Source: Prorocentrum cordatum (taxonomy: Eukaryota; Sar; Dinophyceae; Prorocentrales; Prorocentraceae). Taken from it: a DNA stretch of 64,000 nt. Each line of letters opens with the position of its first letter. The stretch's first letter is position 1. Under the pieces are notes generated by a model. That model searched no databases, was not told the origin of the DNA, and saw only the letters and a program-made list of their open reading frames with translations. Both the position numbers and the translations under genes were made by a program. The DNA is taken from assembly GCA_963575745.1 (NCBI GenBank), contig CAUYUJ010016282.1:1403372-1467371 (forward strand), given 5' to 3'. Below, in pieces: positions 42,511-52,099 of the stretch.

Positions 42511-43300
42511 ATGGCAACCGGCGCGCGGCGCGCGAGCGAGTTCCCCTGGGCCAGAGAGAAACATATAAGCATCTCGATGGGCCGATCGCTCAAGCGACTC
42601 GTGGAGGAGGGTGACAACCGCGGCACCGTTGCGAGGTCCCGAGTTAGCAGAGTAGCAGCTGAGCACTTTGATGACGTGCGGCCTGGCTTCCTGCAGATCC
42701 TCGGGGACATGGGTGTCCCTGATCCCCACGACGCGGCGGACTCGCAGTTGATCGAGGCTTCCACCCGACGGGCCCTCGACGGCCTGGAGCAGTACGGGGT
42801 GGGCAAGCTTGTCAAGCGGAGCGAGGCCGTCGGCGAGAGGATCAGCGCCCGCTGGGACCATGTCTACAAATGGAACGCGAACCTCGGGTGCAGGATCGCG
42901 AGGTCGAGGTGCGTCGCGCGAATGTTGAAGTGGCAGGAGTACTGCGACGACCGCTTCGCGCCAGGAAGCAGCATGGCCGACAGCCGAGTGGTGGGCACCG
43001 TGGCTCTGAAGCGCGGATGGCCCACCTTCGCTGTTAACGCGGAGGACGCGTGCTACCGCGTCCCCGATGAGGAGGGCGCGCGGGTCGAGTGCCCACCTGA
43101 GTCCCTGGAAGAGTGCCGCGCGAAGGGCGACGCCGAGGACTACGCGCGGCAGCTCGCGAAGCAGTTGCCAGGGCGGCGTGCTGGAGGGAAGCGCCGGGTC
43201 GAGTTCGCCGCCGAGGAGCTCATGGCCAGGGGTTTCGAGCGGTCGCCGACCGCCCCCCAGTTCTTCTGGCGCGCCGAGCTCCCGCGTCTGGTGGAGTACA
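42511..43300 (+). pseudogene. Ty1/copia reverse transcriptase, catalytic residues substituted
   Basis: ORF with true ATG at 42,511 reads in frame to about 43,300 and formally to 43,362. It follows the copia RT order: LDGLEQYGVGKLVKRSEAV (N-terminal RT helix, about 42,778), a basic RSRCVAR segment (about 42,904), TFAVNAEDACYRVP at 43,024-43,065 in the position of motif A (xDVxxAF), and a helical LYGxR-like region to RGFERSPTAPQFFW (about 43,228-43,271). In motif A the catalytic Asp is Asn. The YxDD-equivalent falls just after a frame change and reads VHMGG at about 43,298-43,312, so both Asp are Gly. Downstream RNase H continues in the next frame. Without integrase or LTRs it is annotated as a non-functional copia pol fragment. 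Confidence 0.6.
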
Positions 43301-44801
43301 CATGGGCGGCATGTGCGGCACGGCGCCTGGAGTTGCATGGTCCGACTTCGTGCTGGACCTAGGCCGTGACATCGAAGTGAGATGGTCAGGCCTGCAGGGC
43401 GACGGTGCCGACTGCGAGTTTCTCAAGAGGCGGCGCGCGCGGGAGGCCGGCGCCGCTTGCATCCAGCCCAACGAGAAGCACCTCACGGAGGCGCTGGAGG
43501 CGCTTGGCCTTGAGGGGGCCAACCCGTGCGCCACCCCAGGGGCGGGGGCATGCAGGACAGGTGAGGATGACGCGCCCGACCCCAGCCCAGACGAGGCTAA
43601 GCTGTTCAGGGGCGTGACCATGTGTCTGCTGTTCTACATGCGCGACCGTGAGGATAACCAGTTCGACATCAATTACCTGACATCGTGCGTCTCGTCGCCC
43701 CGTGAGGCGGATATGCGAGCCCTCAAGAGGCTGGCAAGGCACCTGGAGGGCGCGAGGGGCCTGGGCGTGAGGATGGCCAGGCCCACCACGCCGCAGGACA
43801 TCGTCGATTTGGTCGCGTGGACAGACTCCGGCTGGGCGGGTGGCACGAAGGAGAGGATGAGCCAGACCAGCGTGCGCATCGCCGCGCGTGGGCGCCCAAT
43901 GCTCGGGATCAGCTGTCGTCAAGACGTGCAGTCCCTTAGCAGCTGCGCAGCCGAGTGGCGCGCTGGAGCTCGAGGTCTCAGCGAGGGGCTTGAACTGAAG
44001 GCGCTCTTCACGCTCATGGGTTACAGTGTGCGCATGAGCTGGCGATGCGACAGCTCGAGCGCGGGGGCTCTGGCGAGGCGCCAGGGCACTGGGTGGATCA
44101 AGCACCTTGCCGCAAGGACGCTCTGGATCCAGCAGTTGGTGGGCAAGAAGGCCATCGCCATCGAGCCTGTGGACGGCGAGAGCAACCTGGCGGATCTTGG
44201 CGCGAAGGTGTTGCCGAGGACTCGCCTCGAGTGGCTCCGCGAGAGCTGCGGGCTGAAGGAGGTGCCCGTGCCGGGGGCCTCGAGGGTTGCTGGAGTCGGG
44301 GCCATGCCGACCGACTTCCAGGCCCAGTCGAACCTGCTGAAGGCGTTGCTTGCAGCGGCCGCGTCGCCCCCCGCAGCGGCGCAGGGAAACTCGACCGAGC
44401 TGTGCGAGGTTCCACGAGAGACGGACGCGAGTGCGCTGATTCCAGTGACCACGCTGGGAGTCGCGACTGAGGGCTACTACGCGAGCCTCACCGTGCTGAT
44501 GGCGGGCGTGGGCCTAGGGCTCCTGCTCGCTGTGCTCGTGTTTTCCTTGATTAACAGGTTCTGTCCGGGCGCGAGGCCGAGCCGGTGCCGCGCGGGCGTC
44601 TTTCCGCGTCATGGCGGCGGCGGGATGCCGCGCCATGCTCCGATCGAGGGGCTGAGCGAGCCAGCAGTGAAGATCAAGTCTAAGAAGTGTGTCCGCAGAA
44701 GGTCGGTTGCCACCCAGAACCAGTTCAAGTGCGCCTGGTGGGCGACCAGTCCCCATTTCCAGCCTTTGGGACCGCGAGAACAGGGGGCGTGGTCCGAGTA
44801 G
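43290..44801 (+). CDS. Ty1/copia RNase H with C-terminal transmembrane extension
   Basis: About 500 codons open from the end of the RT palm to TAG 44,799-44,801 without a break. Order: RT connection region (IQPNEKHLTEALEALGLEG, about 43,462; LLFYMRDREDNQFDINYLTS; PREADMRALKRLARHLEGA), then RNase H: WTDSGWAGG (about 43,816), SLSSCAAEW (about 43,934), RCDSSSAGA (about 44,044), SNLADLGAK (about 44,183), matching the copia D-E-D-D active-site set with all four acidic residues present. A Pro/Ala-rich linker follows, then a hydrophobic segment YYASLTVLMAGVGLGLLLAV and VFSLIN (about 44,475-44,560), which would make one membrane helix, and a basic tail. The ORF is listed as CDS because it is open, but the element as a whole is defective. 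Confidence 0.6.
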   Translation, partial: GGVHMGGMCGTAPGVAWSDFVLDLGRDIEVRWSGLQGDGADCEFLKRRRAREAGAACIQPNEKHLTEALEALGLEGANPCATPGAGACRTGEDDAPDPSPDEAKLFRGVTMCLLFYMRDREDNQFDINYLTSCVSSPREADMRALKRLARHLEGARGLGVRMARPTTPQDIVDLVAWTDSGWAGGTKERMSQTSVRIAARGRPMLGISCRQDVQSLSSCAAEWRAGARGLSEGLELKALFTLMGYSVRMSWRCDSSSAGALARRQGTGWIKHLAARTLWIQQLVGKKAIAIEPVDGESNLADLGAKVLPRTRLEWLRESCGLKEVPVPGASRVAGVGAMPTDFQAQSNLLKALLAAAASPPAAAQGNSTELCEVPRETDASALIPVTTLGVATEGYYASLTVLMAGVGLGLLLAVLVFSLINRFCPGARPSRCRAGVFPRHGGGGMPRHAPIEGLSEPAVKIKSKKCVRRRSVATQNQFKCAWWATSPHFQPLGPREQGAWSE

Positions 44802-45080
44802 GGCCTTGAGCTGTGCACTGTTCAGATTCGCTGCAGGCGCGTTCATAGACCTGCGTGATTTTGCGCCGAGGCACTGCGGGTTCTCGTGTTCTTTGCTAGA
44901 ACCCTGGAGGAAGTGGTGACCCTGGTGGGTGTCCGAGGAGGAGCGGGCCCACCATCCGCTCTCCGCTTGGCCAGGCGGCGTGCTCGGGATCTTGCGTGAT
45001 TCGGCCGCCGTCCATTCACGCCATGCCCGCAGGCCCTTTTGTTCGAGCTGCGTTGGAGGAAAAGAGCCCCAATATACGCT
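44802..45080. other. no recognised gene
   Basis: Spacer between the copia fragment and the helicase pseudogene. No LTR-like repeat is apparent by eye. Confidence 0.4.
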
Positions 45081-45081
45081 T

Positions 45082-46710
45082 TCCCCCTCTTCCGCGTAGC
45101 TTCCGCCAAAGTTGGAGGACCCGTTCAACGAGAAACGGCGCAGCAATGCAATGTGCAATCCATCGAGAGCTGAAAGAAGCTTCGACGATGCCCTGAGCGC
45201 AATTATGTCCGGGACAAAGCGACCGAAGCGCGTGCTGCAAGACTCATTCGAGCATTTCACTGGGCGACTAAAAAGAGAGAGGTGGGAACATATGAGCGAT
45301 CACATCAACCGCGGCTCAGGAGAGTCTCTGCTTGACCTGATCGACGGGTCTCCCGGCGCGGGCATGGGCGCTGCGGTCGCGTGGATGAGACAATTCATGG
45401 AGAATGGCCTCGGCTGGAAGCACGGGCCCCGCTTTGTCTGCCTGGCACTCCAGAGCGCAATGGCCGCGCAGATCAACGGACGCACGGTTCACCGCTGGAG
45501 TGGCACGCCCGTCAGGGGCGAAGGAGAGAGGCCGGGTTGGGCGACGTGAACAAGTTTGCCATGCAACTCCACGCGCTCCGTTAGCATCACCGACGAGGAC
45601 AGCGCGGTGGACCCAGAAATGACGGGCAAGCTGCGAGAGGCGGCGGCGAAAACAGCGCGGTTGAAAATCGCCGAGAGGCGGCCCGGCACTATCAGGCAGG
45701 AGCCCACGCGAGCGTTCGGAGGCGTCAGTTTGATCATGCGCGCAGACTTTTGTCAGTTGCACCCTGTTTCCGGCGCCATCTTGGCTTCGAGCCCGGAATG
45801 CGTGCCCGGCGCGGCCCCGTCTGAGGCGTGGAACTGTTTGGGGGGGAAGCAGACAAATTGGGCACCACGCGTAAGTTCTGGGAGTTGACGCAGCCCAGTG
45901 CTGCGACGACGAGTGGTGCACAAACTTCTTGACGCAGTGCAGAGTCGGGGGCCTCCCAACGGCAGACTGCATCTTTCCCCGCGGCCCCCCGACGTCGACC
46001 TCTCCCACGAGGTCGCGCGGCGGCGCTGCGGGCGCGTGCGCCGTCAACGTGGAGGACGGCCCAGTCATCGGCCAGTTAGCACTTTCTGCGCGGCTGTCAA
46101 GACAGGGCCAGCTGCCTGCGATCCGAAGAAGCGGAGTGCGAGCAGTGCCGCGCAGAGCGCAAACGGCGATGCAGGGTTCTGACGGATCTGGCATCGCTCG
46201 CTCCGGAGCTCCACATACCGCCGTTCACCGGGGCGCCAGCATTGCACGCGTTCAACGTTCGGAGATGCCTTGCCACCTACCTGCGCGCGAAGGATTTCGC
46301 GGAACAGCAGAAAGTGCAGTTGTCCTAGTGCCATGCTCGAGACGCGCCACTGCGCCCTGGCGATCGGGACTTGCCCCGCGAGGCTGCGAACGAGAAGCGC
46401 TCCGGATGGCGTCGCGGACGCGACCGACGGGCGGGCCGCATTCCCGGCGTCTATCTTCTCGCGAAAGCAATGCCGATTTGCCTGAGAGAGAACGCCGGCC
46501 GCAGCGGGCAGCTGCGCAGAGGCCGAGAAGGAGTCATTCACGGGCGGGCGGTTCCTCCCGATTGCGGGTCCGAGGAGATCGAGGGGGAGTTCGTGCTGGA
46601 GACCTTGCCGCAATCAATCAACCCGTGCATCCGCGAGGCCGAGTGGCGCGTCGGCAACCTTGGCCCCGGCATGTGCCCGTTGAGGAGGGGGCCCAAAACG
46701 TGGAGCACAC
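45082..46710 (+). pseudogene. PIF1-like DNA helicase, decayed
   Basis: Plus-strand fragments in changing frames give the order of a PIF1-family helicase. Walker A region: LLDLIDGSPGAGMG (45,328-45,369), where the expected GKT is MG, so the ATP-binding Lys is lost. Then VCLALQSAMAAQINGRTVHR (45,440-45,492), GDVNKFAMQLHALR (about 45,540-45,584, other frame), a Walker B-like ITDEDSAVDPEM (about 45,585-45,622), GGVSLIMRADFCQLHPVSG (about 45,720-45,777; motif III with Gly changed to Ala before Asp), and near the end VYLLAKAMPICLRENAG and EGVIHG (about 46,460-46,550), resembling the later MPxxLxxN helicase segment, to WRVGNLGPGMCPL (about 46,645-46,690). Stops and frame changes throughout. PIF1-like ORFs are very numerous in dinoflagellates and also occur in Helitrons; no Rep domain is visible here, so Helitron origin is unproven. 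Confidence 0.65.
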
Positions 46711-46714
46711 CGGT

Positions 46715-46890
46715 CTCTTCGGGGCCTCCTCGGGGAGCTCGTTGGCCCCTTGGGGCCATCTTGGAGCGCTCATGGGGCCTCCTGGAGCATCTTGGGAGCC
46801 ATCGGGAGGCATCTTGGGCTATCTAGAGCCATCTTGAAGGTGATCTTGGGCGCTCCGAGGCCCTCGTAGAGCCGTCTCGGGCCATCTTGG
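46715..46890 (+). repeat. CTTGGGGCC-family array, copy G
   Basis: TCTTCGGGGCCTCCTCGGGG and CCATCTTGGAGCGCTC-type repeats begin directly after the helicase fragment. Confidence 0.6.
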
Positions 46891-46899
46891 ACGCTCTGA

Positions 46900-47024
46900 C
46901 CGCTCGCGGCCAGCCCCGCCCAGGCCCGGGGGCGGGGGGCGGGGGGGGGCCGAACGCCTCGGGGGAGAAGGGGGGCGGAAGAGGAAACGCCCAAAACGCA
47001 TTGCGCCGGGAGGGCTGGTGGGAT
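46900..47024 (+). repeat. C/G-rich block plus 3' terminal module, copy 4 of 5
   Basis: GCCCAGGCCCGGGGGCGGGG, GGGGGAGAAGGGGGGCGG, GGAAACGCCCAAAACGC and GGAGGGCTGGTGGGAT. It follows a CTTG-family array, as do copies 2 and 5. Confidence 0.6.
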
Positions 47025-47389
47025 CGGGCCTCTCGCGCGCGCGTCGGAATCGCCCGGGCGCCCTCGCGCGCGGCCGCGGGGGCCCCCGGCGCAAAGGGGG
47101 ATCGGGCGATGCGCGCGCGCGCGTCGTCGCGCGCGTGTGCCAGACACCTTCAAAAACCCATGGTCTCGCAAGGGCTTCAAAACTAGTGCCCCAACGACAT
47201 TGATCACGGAAACATGGTTTTGCAGCGCCAGTTTTCACGTGTACCTGCGCCCTCATTTTGCAAATTCTGAAGGAAACCGACGGTTTGGTTGTTCATTTTT
47301 TGTTAAGTGCTGCCAGATGCCAGACGGGCTCCTGGCGCCGCGCGTCGAAATCTGCCCTGAAGGATTGTCGTGGGATTCTTTTGGGGCCC

Positions 47390-47600
47390 CATTGGGCCCT
47401 GGGGGCTTTCGCCAGATTCCGGGGATCCCGCGTGGATTTCTGAAGGATTCCAGATGCGTCCTAAGGAGCTCCTGATGATCACCCCCAGGGATTCCGGGAT
47501 TCCGGAGGGCTTCCTGCGGGAATTTTTTCATCCAGGGATTCTTGGGGATGCCGCTGCGCCCCCGCAGGGATTTCGCAGGGGGGCCCGGGGCTTCTCGAGT
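47390..47600. repeat. degenerate GGGATTCC repeats
   Basis: CCAGATTCCGGGGATCC, AGGGATTCCGGGATTCC and CAGGGATTCTTGGGGATGCC recur with irregular spacing. Confidence 0.5.
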
Positions 47601-47634
47601 ATCCCTGACCTTTTCGTGGCGAGGGTGATGGGGG

Positions 47635-47894
47635 GTGGTCGCGATGATAAGTGTGATGGCGATGATGATGATGATGATGATGCGTGCGATGGATATGGCG
47701 GTGATTACGTTGACGACTCTGATGGTGATGGTGATGGTGAGGGTGAAGATGATGGTTGGTGGTGAAGACGTTGATGACGATGGTGGCGATGCTGACGACG
47801 ATGCTGCTGACTGCGATGTCGACGACGAATGCAATGACTACGGCGTCCATCAGGGTGGCGTAGGTCATCATCCTGCTGAGGGGGGTGATCCGGC

Positions 47895-47926
<32 letters not shown>

Positions 47927-48080
47927 GCGGTGATGAGTATGGTGGTCGTGGGGGGGGGGGGGGCGCTTTTGCATAAGATGACGATGTCGACGCTGACGAT
48001 GGTGATGATGGTGATGATTCGGGTTATGATGGCGGTGGTGGTGATGGCGGCGGCGACGATAGTGATGATGATAGCCTGGC
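47635..48080 (+). repeat. GAT trinucleotide satellite
   Basis: GATGATGATG, GGTGATGATG and CGATGATG triplets on the plus strand with a G12 run at 47,950-47,961. Confidence 0.8.
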
Positions 48081-48139
48081 CCTCCATCGTCTCTAGTGGT
48101 AATACGATGCGTGAAAGTTTGCTGTGGTTCCATCGGCCT

Positions 48140-48365
48140 CGACTTGGAATCAGCATTCAAGTAGAATTTCAACTGGATCTGAGATCTGGCCCATGTCGAT
48201 TCAGCTCGAATTATATTAATAGAATTCGTTTGGAATCTACTTTGAATCAGCTGGATCTGGGATTCGGCCCATTACAAATTCGATTTGAAGTCGGTCCAAT
48301 TAAATATAACATCAGCTAGTTGAGGAATCTGGCCAATTCTAATCAAACTCTGATTCGATCCAATA
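48140..48365. repeat. AT-rich degenerate repeat
   Basis: Variants of GAATCTGGCCCATTACAAAT and TCGATTTGAATC recur three or four times at about 60-90-bp spacing. It is distinctly more AT-rich than its neighbours. Confidence 0.55.
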
Positions 48366-48371
48366 GGAATC

Positions 48372-48690
48372 TCATGGCCCGCGTCGCGGGCGCCGCCCGC
48401 CCTGCGGCGCCGCGGCTGCCGCGGGCGCCGCTGGCACTGCTGGCGCCGCGTGGGCCGCCGGCGCCGCCGCGGCGCCTCCGTGCCTGCCCGCCAGCGCGGC
48501 GGTTGCGCGGCTGGCGCCGCGCCGCCGCCGCCGCGCTGCGCGGGCGCCGCGGCCGCCGCGGCTGGGGCTGCCGCGCTGGGGCCCGCGGTCGCGCGCGCCG
48601 CTGCCGCCGCCGCCGCCGCCGCTGCCTCGGCCGCCAGCGCTGCCGCCGCCGCTTCGGCAGCAGCCGCGGCCCACTACTCCCCGACCTCGC
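48372..48690. repeat. GCC/GCG-rich low-complexity region
   Basis: Runs of GCCGCCGCCGC and GGCGCCG; all six frames are open with Ala/Arg/Pro/Gly. Not a gene. Confidence 0.6.
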
Positions 48691-48844
48691 CCAAGCCTGG
48701 GCAGGAGTTGGAGCCGGGGGGGCTCGAGCGGGGGCTGGGGCAGGGGGCGGCGACAACCAGGGCGCGCGCGCCCCCCTGCGCGCGCCCGGGCAGTCCGACC
48801 GCGCAGGTTGATCGGGTGAGGCTGGCAGAGACCCCCCGCATCAT

Positions 48845-49172
48845 GAGACGGTCAGCCGCCTACTTAGAGATGATTCACAGGGGGCGCTGGCGACGATCAG
48901 TCGCCCCCCATCGGAGATGATGCCCCCCGCCCTCCCCCCCCGTTTTGCACGCTACATTTGCGACGATGAGCCGCCTGCTTGGAGATGACTCACGCAGGAC
49001 ACGCGCGACGATCAGTCGCCTGCCTGGAGACCCTGCCCTCCCCCCCATCCACCCCGATTCTCAGGGGACATTTGCAGCGATCAGTCGCCGGCCTGGAGAC
49101 GATGCCCCCCCTTCCCCCGCCGTTGCGCAGAGGGTTTTCGCGACGATCAGTCGCCTGCTTGGAGACGGCGGC
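48845..49172. repeat. 70-90-bp tandem repeat, about 5 copies
   Basis: GCGACGATCAGTCGCCTGCT and TGGAGACGATGCCCCCC with C-rich spacers; starts near 48,849, 48,959, 49,006, 49,077 and 49,139. Confidence 0.75.
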
Positions 49173-50405
49173 CCCCTGCGGAGGAGGCGGGGGAGGGCGG
49201 CGCCGCGCGGGCGCCGTCCTGGGGCGAGCAAGGCCCCTTGGCGCCGTCAGCCGTCAGCGGATGTCTCGGCGCGAGCACGGCCCCGCAGCGCGTGCTCGGC
49301 TGGTCCGACGGCGAAGTTTCAGGGGGCGGGCCTAGCGCAGAGTTCGCCAACGCGTCCGCTACCTCGTGCGAAAGTCCCGGCGCAGGTGACTTCGCCGGAC
49401 GTGCTTGCGAGCCGGGGGGGGGGGGCTCCCCAGACGCTCTGAGCCCTAGCCCGAGGGGCGCCGAACCCTTCGACCCCCGATTTACGCTGAGGCGCTGATC
49501 TGAACGCAAGGCGCGAGGTCATACTTGGCGCCCCCGGGGGCGCCTCGGCCCAGGGGCACCTGTAGCAGCGCCCGACGTTGGGGAATCAACGCTGGTACTC
49601 GACGGCGCAGGCGCGCGGCGGGGCGGGCCGGCGGGCGCGCCTGGGACGCCGCCGGGCGCCCTGTCCAGCACCGCCGCCGCCCGCGCGGCCGAGGTGGAAA
49701 TGGCAGCGGGGGAGAGGGGCGGCGCCGCGCAGGGGGAGGCGCGGCCAACGCTTCGACAGAGACCTGGACGACGTGATGGGCCCCAGTGGCAGAGCCCCGC
49801 AACCCGCGCAGACTGACTTGGGGACAGAGCAGGCGTTGGAGCGGAGGCCGGGGGCGCCAGACGAGCAGGGGCAGGCGACCGCCCGCCCGCGCGATTCCTC
49901 GACTGGACCTCCAGCCCGCGGCGGCGACGCGCGGGCGGACGCGCCCCGTCCCCGAGAACCGGCGATCTCCCAGCCACCTCGCCGCCCGCGGGGCGGAACC
50001 TGGTGCCCGCAAAATCGACAGCCTGCGGGGCCTGCAAGGCTGGAGACGACAGGCGGCGAGCACGGCGGCAGCAGCGGCAGCAACAGCGTCTGGAGCCAGC
50101 GAGCCGCCGCTCCCGACGGGGGCGGGAGGCGCGCCACCGGTCGGCAGCCTGAACCCCTGGATCCAGATGGGGGGAAGCGGAGTAACATCAATATCGAGGG
50201 CGCGCAGTGGGGCGTCTACGGAGCTCCGCAGCGGGAGGGGCCCTGAAGGGTCAGTCCCTGGTCTGGCTGGCCCCGCCCCGACGTCGTAGCAGCGCTCCCA
50301 CGGCGAAGCCGTCGCTCCTGGGCCTGTCTCGCAGCTTGCAGCCGCCCCGCGGGCAGTCCAGTGCGGGCCGCCCCCGGTCGCGCCGCATCTCTTTGAGCCC
50401 GCTTC
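49173..50405. other. GC-rich sequence, no recognised gene
   Basis: Overlapping ORFs of about 120-220 codons on both strands with Arg/Pro/Ala/Gly bias. No motif seen. Confidence 0.45.
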
Positions 50406-50554
50406 CTTATTGTTTGGGGCATGACAGGCGTCATGGCCCCCGCTTCCCCCCTTATGACGTAACGCCCCCTCCCGAGTGCGCTCCGGGCACTGCCGCCGTG
50501 CGCATTGGGATCCGCGCAGGTGTCCGCGTAGGAATCCGCACGGGAATCTGGTCC

Positions 50555-50557
50555 GCA

Positions 50558-50607
<50 letters not shown>

Positions 50608-50608
50608 T
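50555..50608. repeat. (GTC)n microsatellite
   Basis: GTCGTCGTC run; part of the left block of the foldback-like structure. Confidence 0.9.
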
Positions 50609-50789
50609 CGTGGCTTGTCGCTCGTCGCTAATAGTCGTCGTGCGCGCGGACGCGGCTGAGGCTTGTTTGTCATTCCGGGCCGATGACTGGGGGGGGAGGG
50701 GGCCGATGACGTCACGTTTCGTGCTGGCGGCGCGTGGGAATGCTTAGGAAAGACGGAGGACGGGTAGCGCCAGCATGTAGGTGGCGATT

Positions 50790-51077
50790 TGCACCACAAC
50801 GCCTGTGTACACTTCAGTGCCCGCGTGCACCACAGCGCCTGTGTACACCACACCGCCTATGTACACCACAGCAGCCGCGTGCAACACAGCGTCAGTTTGT
50901 GCAACCGTGCCCGCGGGCACAACAGCTCTTGCGCACACCGCAGCGTTTGCGCACACCACATCAGCCGTGTGCAACACAGCACCAGTGTACACAGTGCCTG
51001 CGTGCATTGCAGTGTTTGTGTGCACCACGGCGCCTGTGTGCACCGAAGCAACCGTGTGCAACACAGCACCGGTGTTG
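50790..51077 (+). repeat. 18-bp minisatellite, left arm
   Basis: About 16 units like ACACCACAGCGCCTGTGT with substitutions at few positions, reading Thr/Val/Ala-rich 6-residue repeats in any frame. Confidence 0.85.
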
Positions 51078-51356
51078 TATATGGAGTGTTAGGAAAAAAC
51101 CTTATGGCAAAATGGAACGCTTGTGGATTCCACACAAAACGTTGAAACGCATTCCTTATGGACAGCGGAGCGCCGCTGGAATCTACGAGTCCCCCCGAGT
51201 CCGCACGCATCACCCTGACTCCCCCCACCTGCGTCCAGGAGGCTCTAGCTAAATTGGCCGTCCGAGAACCAAGTGGACCGATTCAGTCGACCATTTTGTG
51301 GTGCGCGCTGAGATGCGCACGTGCGCTGTGGCGCCAACCAGCACGACAGGGGGTAA

Positions 51357-51512
51357 GGAGGAGGAGGAAGATGAGGAGGATGAGGAGGAGGACGAGGAGG
51401 AGGAGGATGAGGAGGAGGAGGAGGAGGAGGACAGGGACGAAGAGTTGGAGGAGGAGGAGGAGGAGGAAGAGGAGGCGGAGAAGGTGGTGGAGGTGGAGGA
51501 GGAGGGCGGGGG
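51357..51512. repeat. (GAG)n-rich tract
   Basis: GAGGAGGAG with GAT and GAC variants in the centre of the foldback-like structure; encodes Glu runs in one frame. Confidence 0.85.
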
Positions 51513-51604
51513 GAAAAACGCCGCATTCGATTATCAGCATTTTCCTGGCGTGGCGCTAGTTGTCCGGAGCAGATCTTCACGTACAGGTTCCGACGTGACC
51601 TATG

Positions 51605-51905
51605 CAAGCAGGCGTTGTGGTGTACATCGGCGCTGCGTTGCACGCGGATGCTGTGGTGTAGACTCGCGCTATGGCGTGCACGTGTGCTGCGGTGCACGCA
51701 ATTATTGTGGTGTACGCACGGGCTGTGTTGCACATGATAGCTGCGCTGTGCACATGTACGCCGGCTCTGTAGTGTACGCAAGCACTGTGGTGTACACAGG
51801 CGCTGCGTTGCACACGGTTGTTGCGGTGTACGCAGGCGTTGTGGTATACACGCGCGTTGTGGTGCACGCGAGCGCTGTGGTGTACAGAGGCGCGGTGGGG
51901 CATAT
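51605..51905 (-). repeat. 18-bp minisatellite, right arm (inverted)
   Basis: Units like GTTGTGGTGTACACAGGC, the inverse of the left-arm unit, about 16 copies. Confidence 0.85.
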
Positions 51906-52099
51906 CGCTACCTACATGCTGCTCGCGTCGTCGTCGTCGTCCTCGTTGCTCGTCGCTCGTCGCTCGTCGATCGTCGCGTCGCGCGCGCGGGCGCGGCTGC
52001 GGTGCCGGAGCCACACGACGGGGGGGGGGGCGTCACGTCATACCCCCCTTTTCGCCCCCCCCCTCCCCCCCATGACGCCCGTCATCGCCGAACATACAG

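Larger units (their letters stand above)
50411..52094. mobile_element. foldback-like element with inverted 18-bp minisatellites
   Basis: Outer ends are inverted: ATGACAGGCGTCATGG and a C-rich block with TATGACGTAACGCC on the left (50,421-50,475) match the inverse of CGTCACGTCATACCCCCC and CCATGACGCCCGTCAT on the right (52,031-52,084). Inside, a GTC/GCTCGTCG block with GCGCGG.CGCGGCTG occurs in direct orientation near both ends (50,555-50,660; 51,918-52,000). Further in, CAGCATGTAGGTGGCGAT (50,773-50,790) and its inverse ATCGCTACCTACATGCTG (51,904-51,921) each lead into head-to-head 18-bp arrays. The centre (51,090-51,590) holds unique sequence and a (GAG)n tract. No transposase gene. Whether it moved as a unit is unknown. 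Confidence 0.55.

Noticed and set aside
40483-43338. 951-codon ORF on the minus strand
   Set aside because: Composition is Pro/Ser/Arg/Ala throughout, it runs antisense across an inverted repeat and the copia RT, and contains no motif. It results from few stop codons in GC-rich DNA.
36000-44801. a single LTR retrotransposon spanning this interval
   Set aside because: The ORF1-like fragment is on the minus strand, the endonuclease fragment is LINE-type on the plus strand, and the copia RT follows without visible integrase or LTRs. These are separate remnants.
46740-46830. further spliced-leader relicts at GCCATCTTGG sites
   Set aside because: These are units of the CTTG-family repeat (GGGGCCATCTTGGAGC) and lack CCGTAG and CTCAAG.
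48372-48811. Ala/Arg/Pro-rich ORFs in the GCC-rich block
   Set aside because: All frames on both strands are open; codon content follows base composition.
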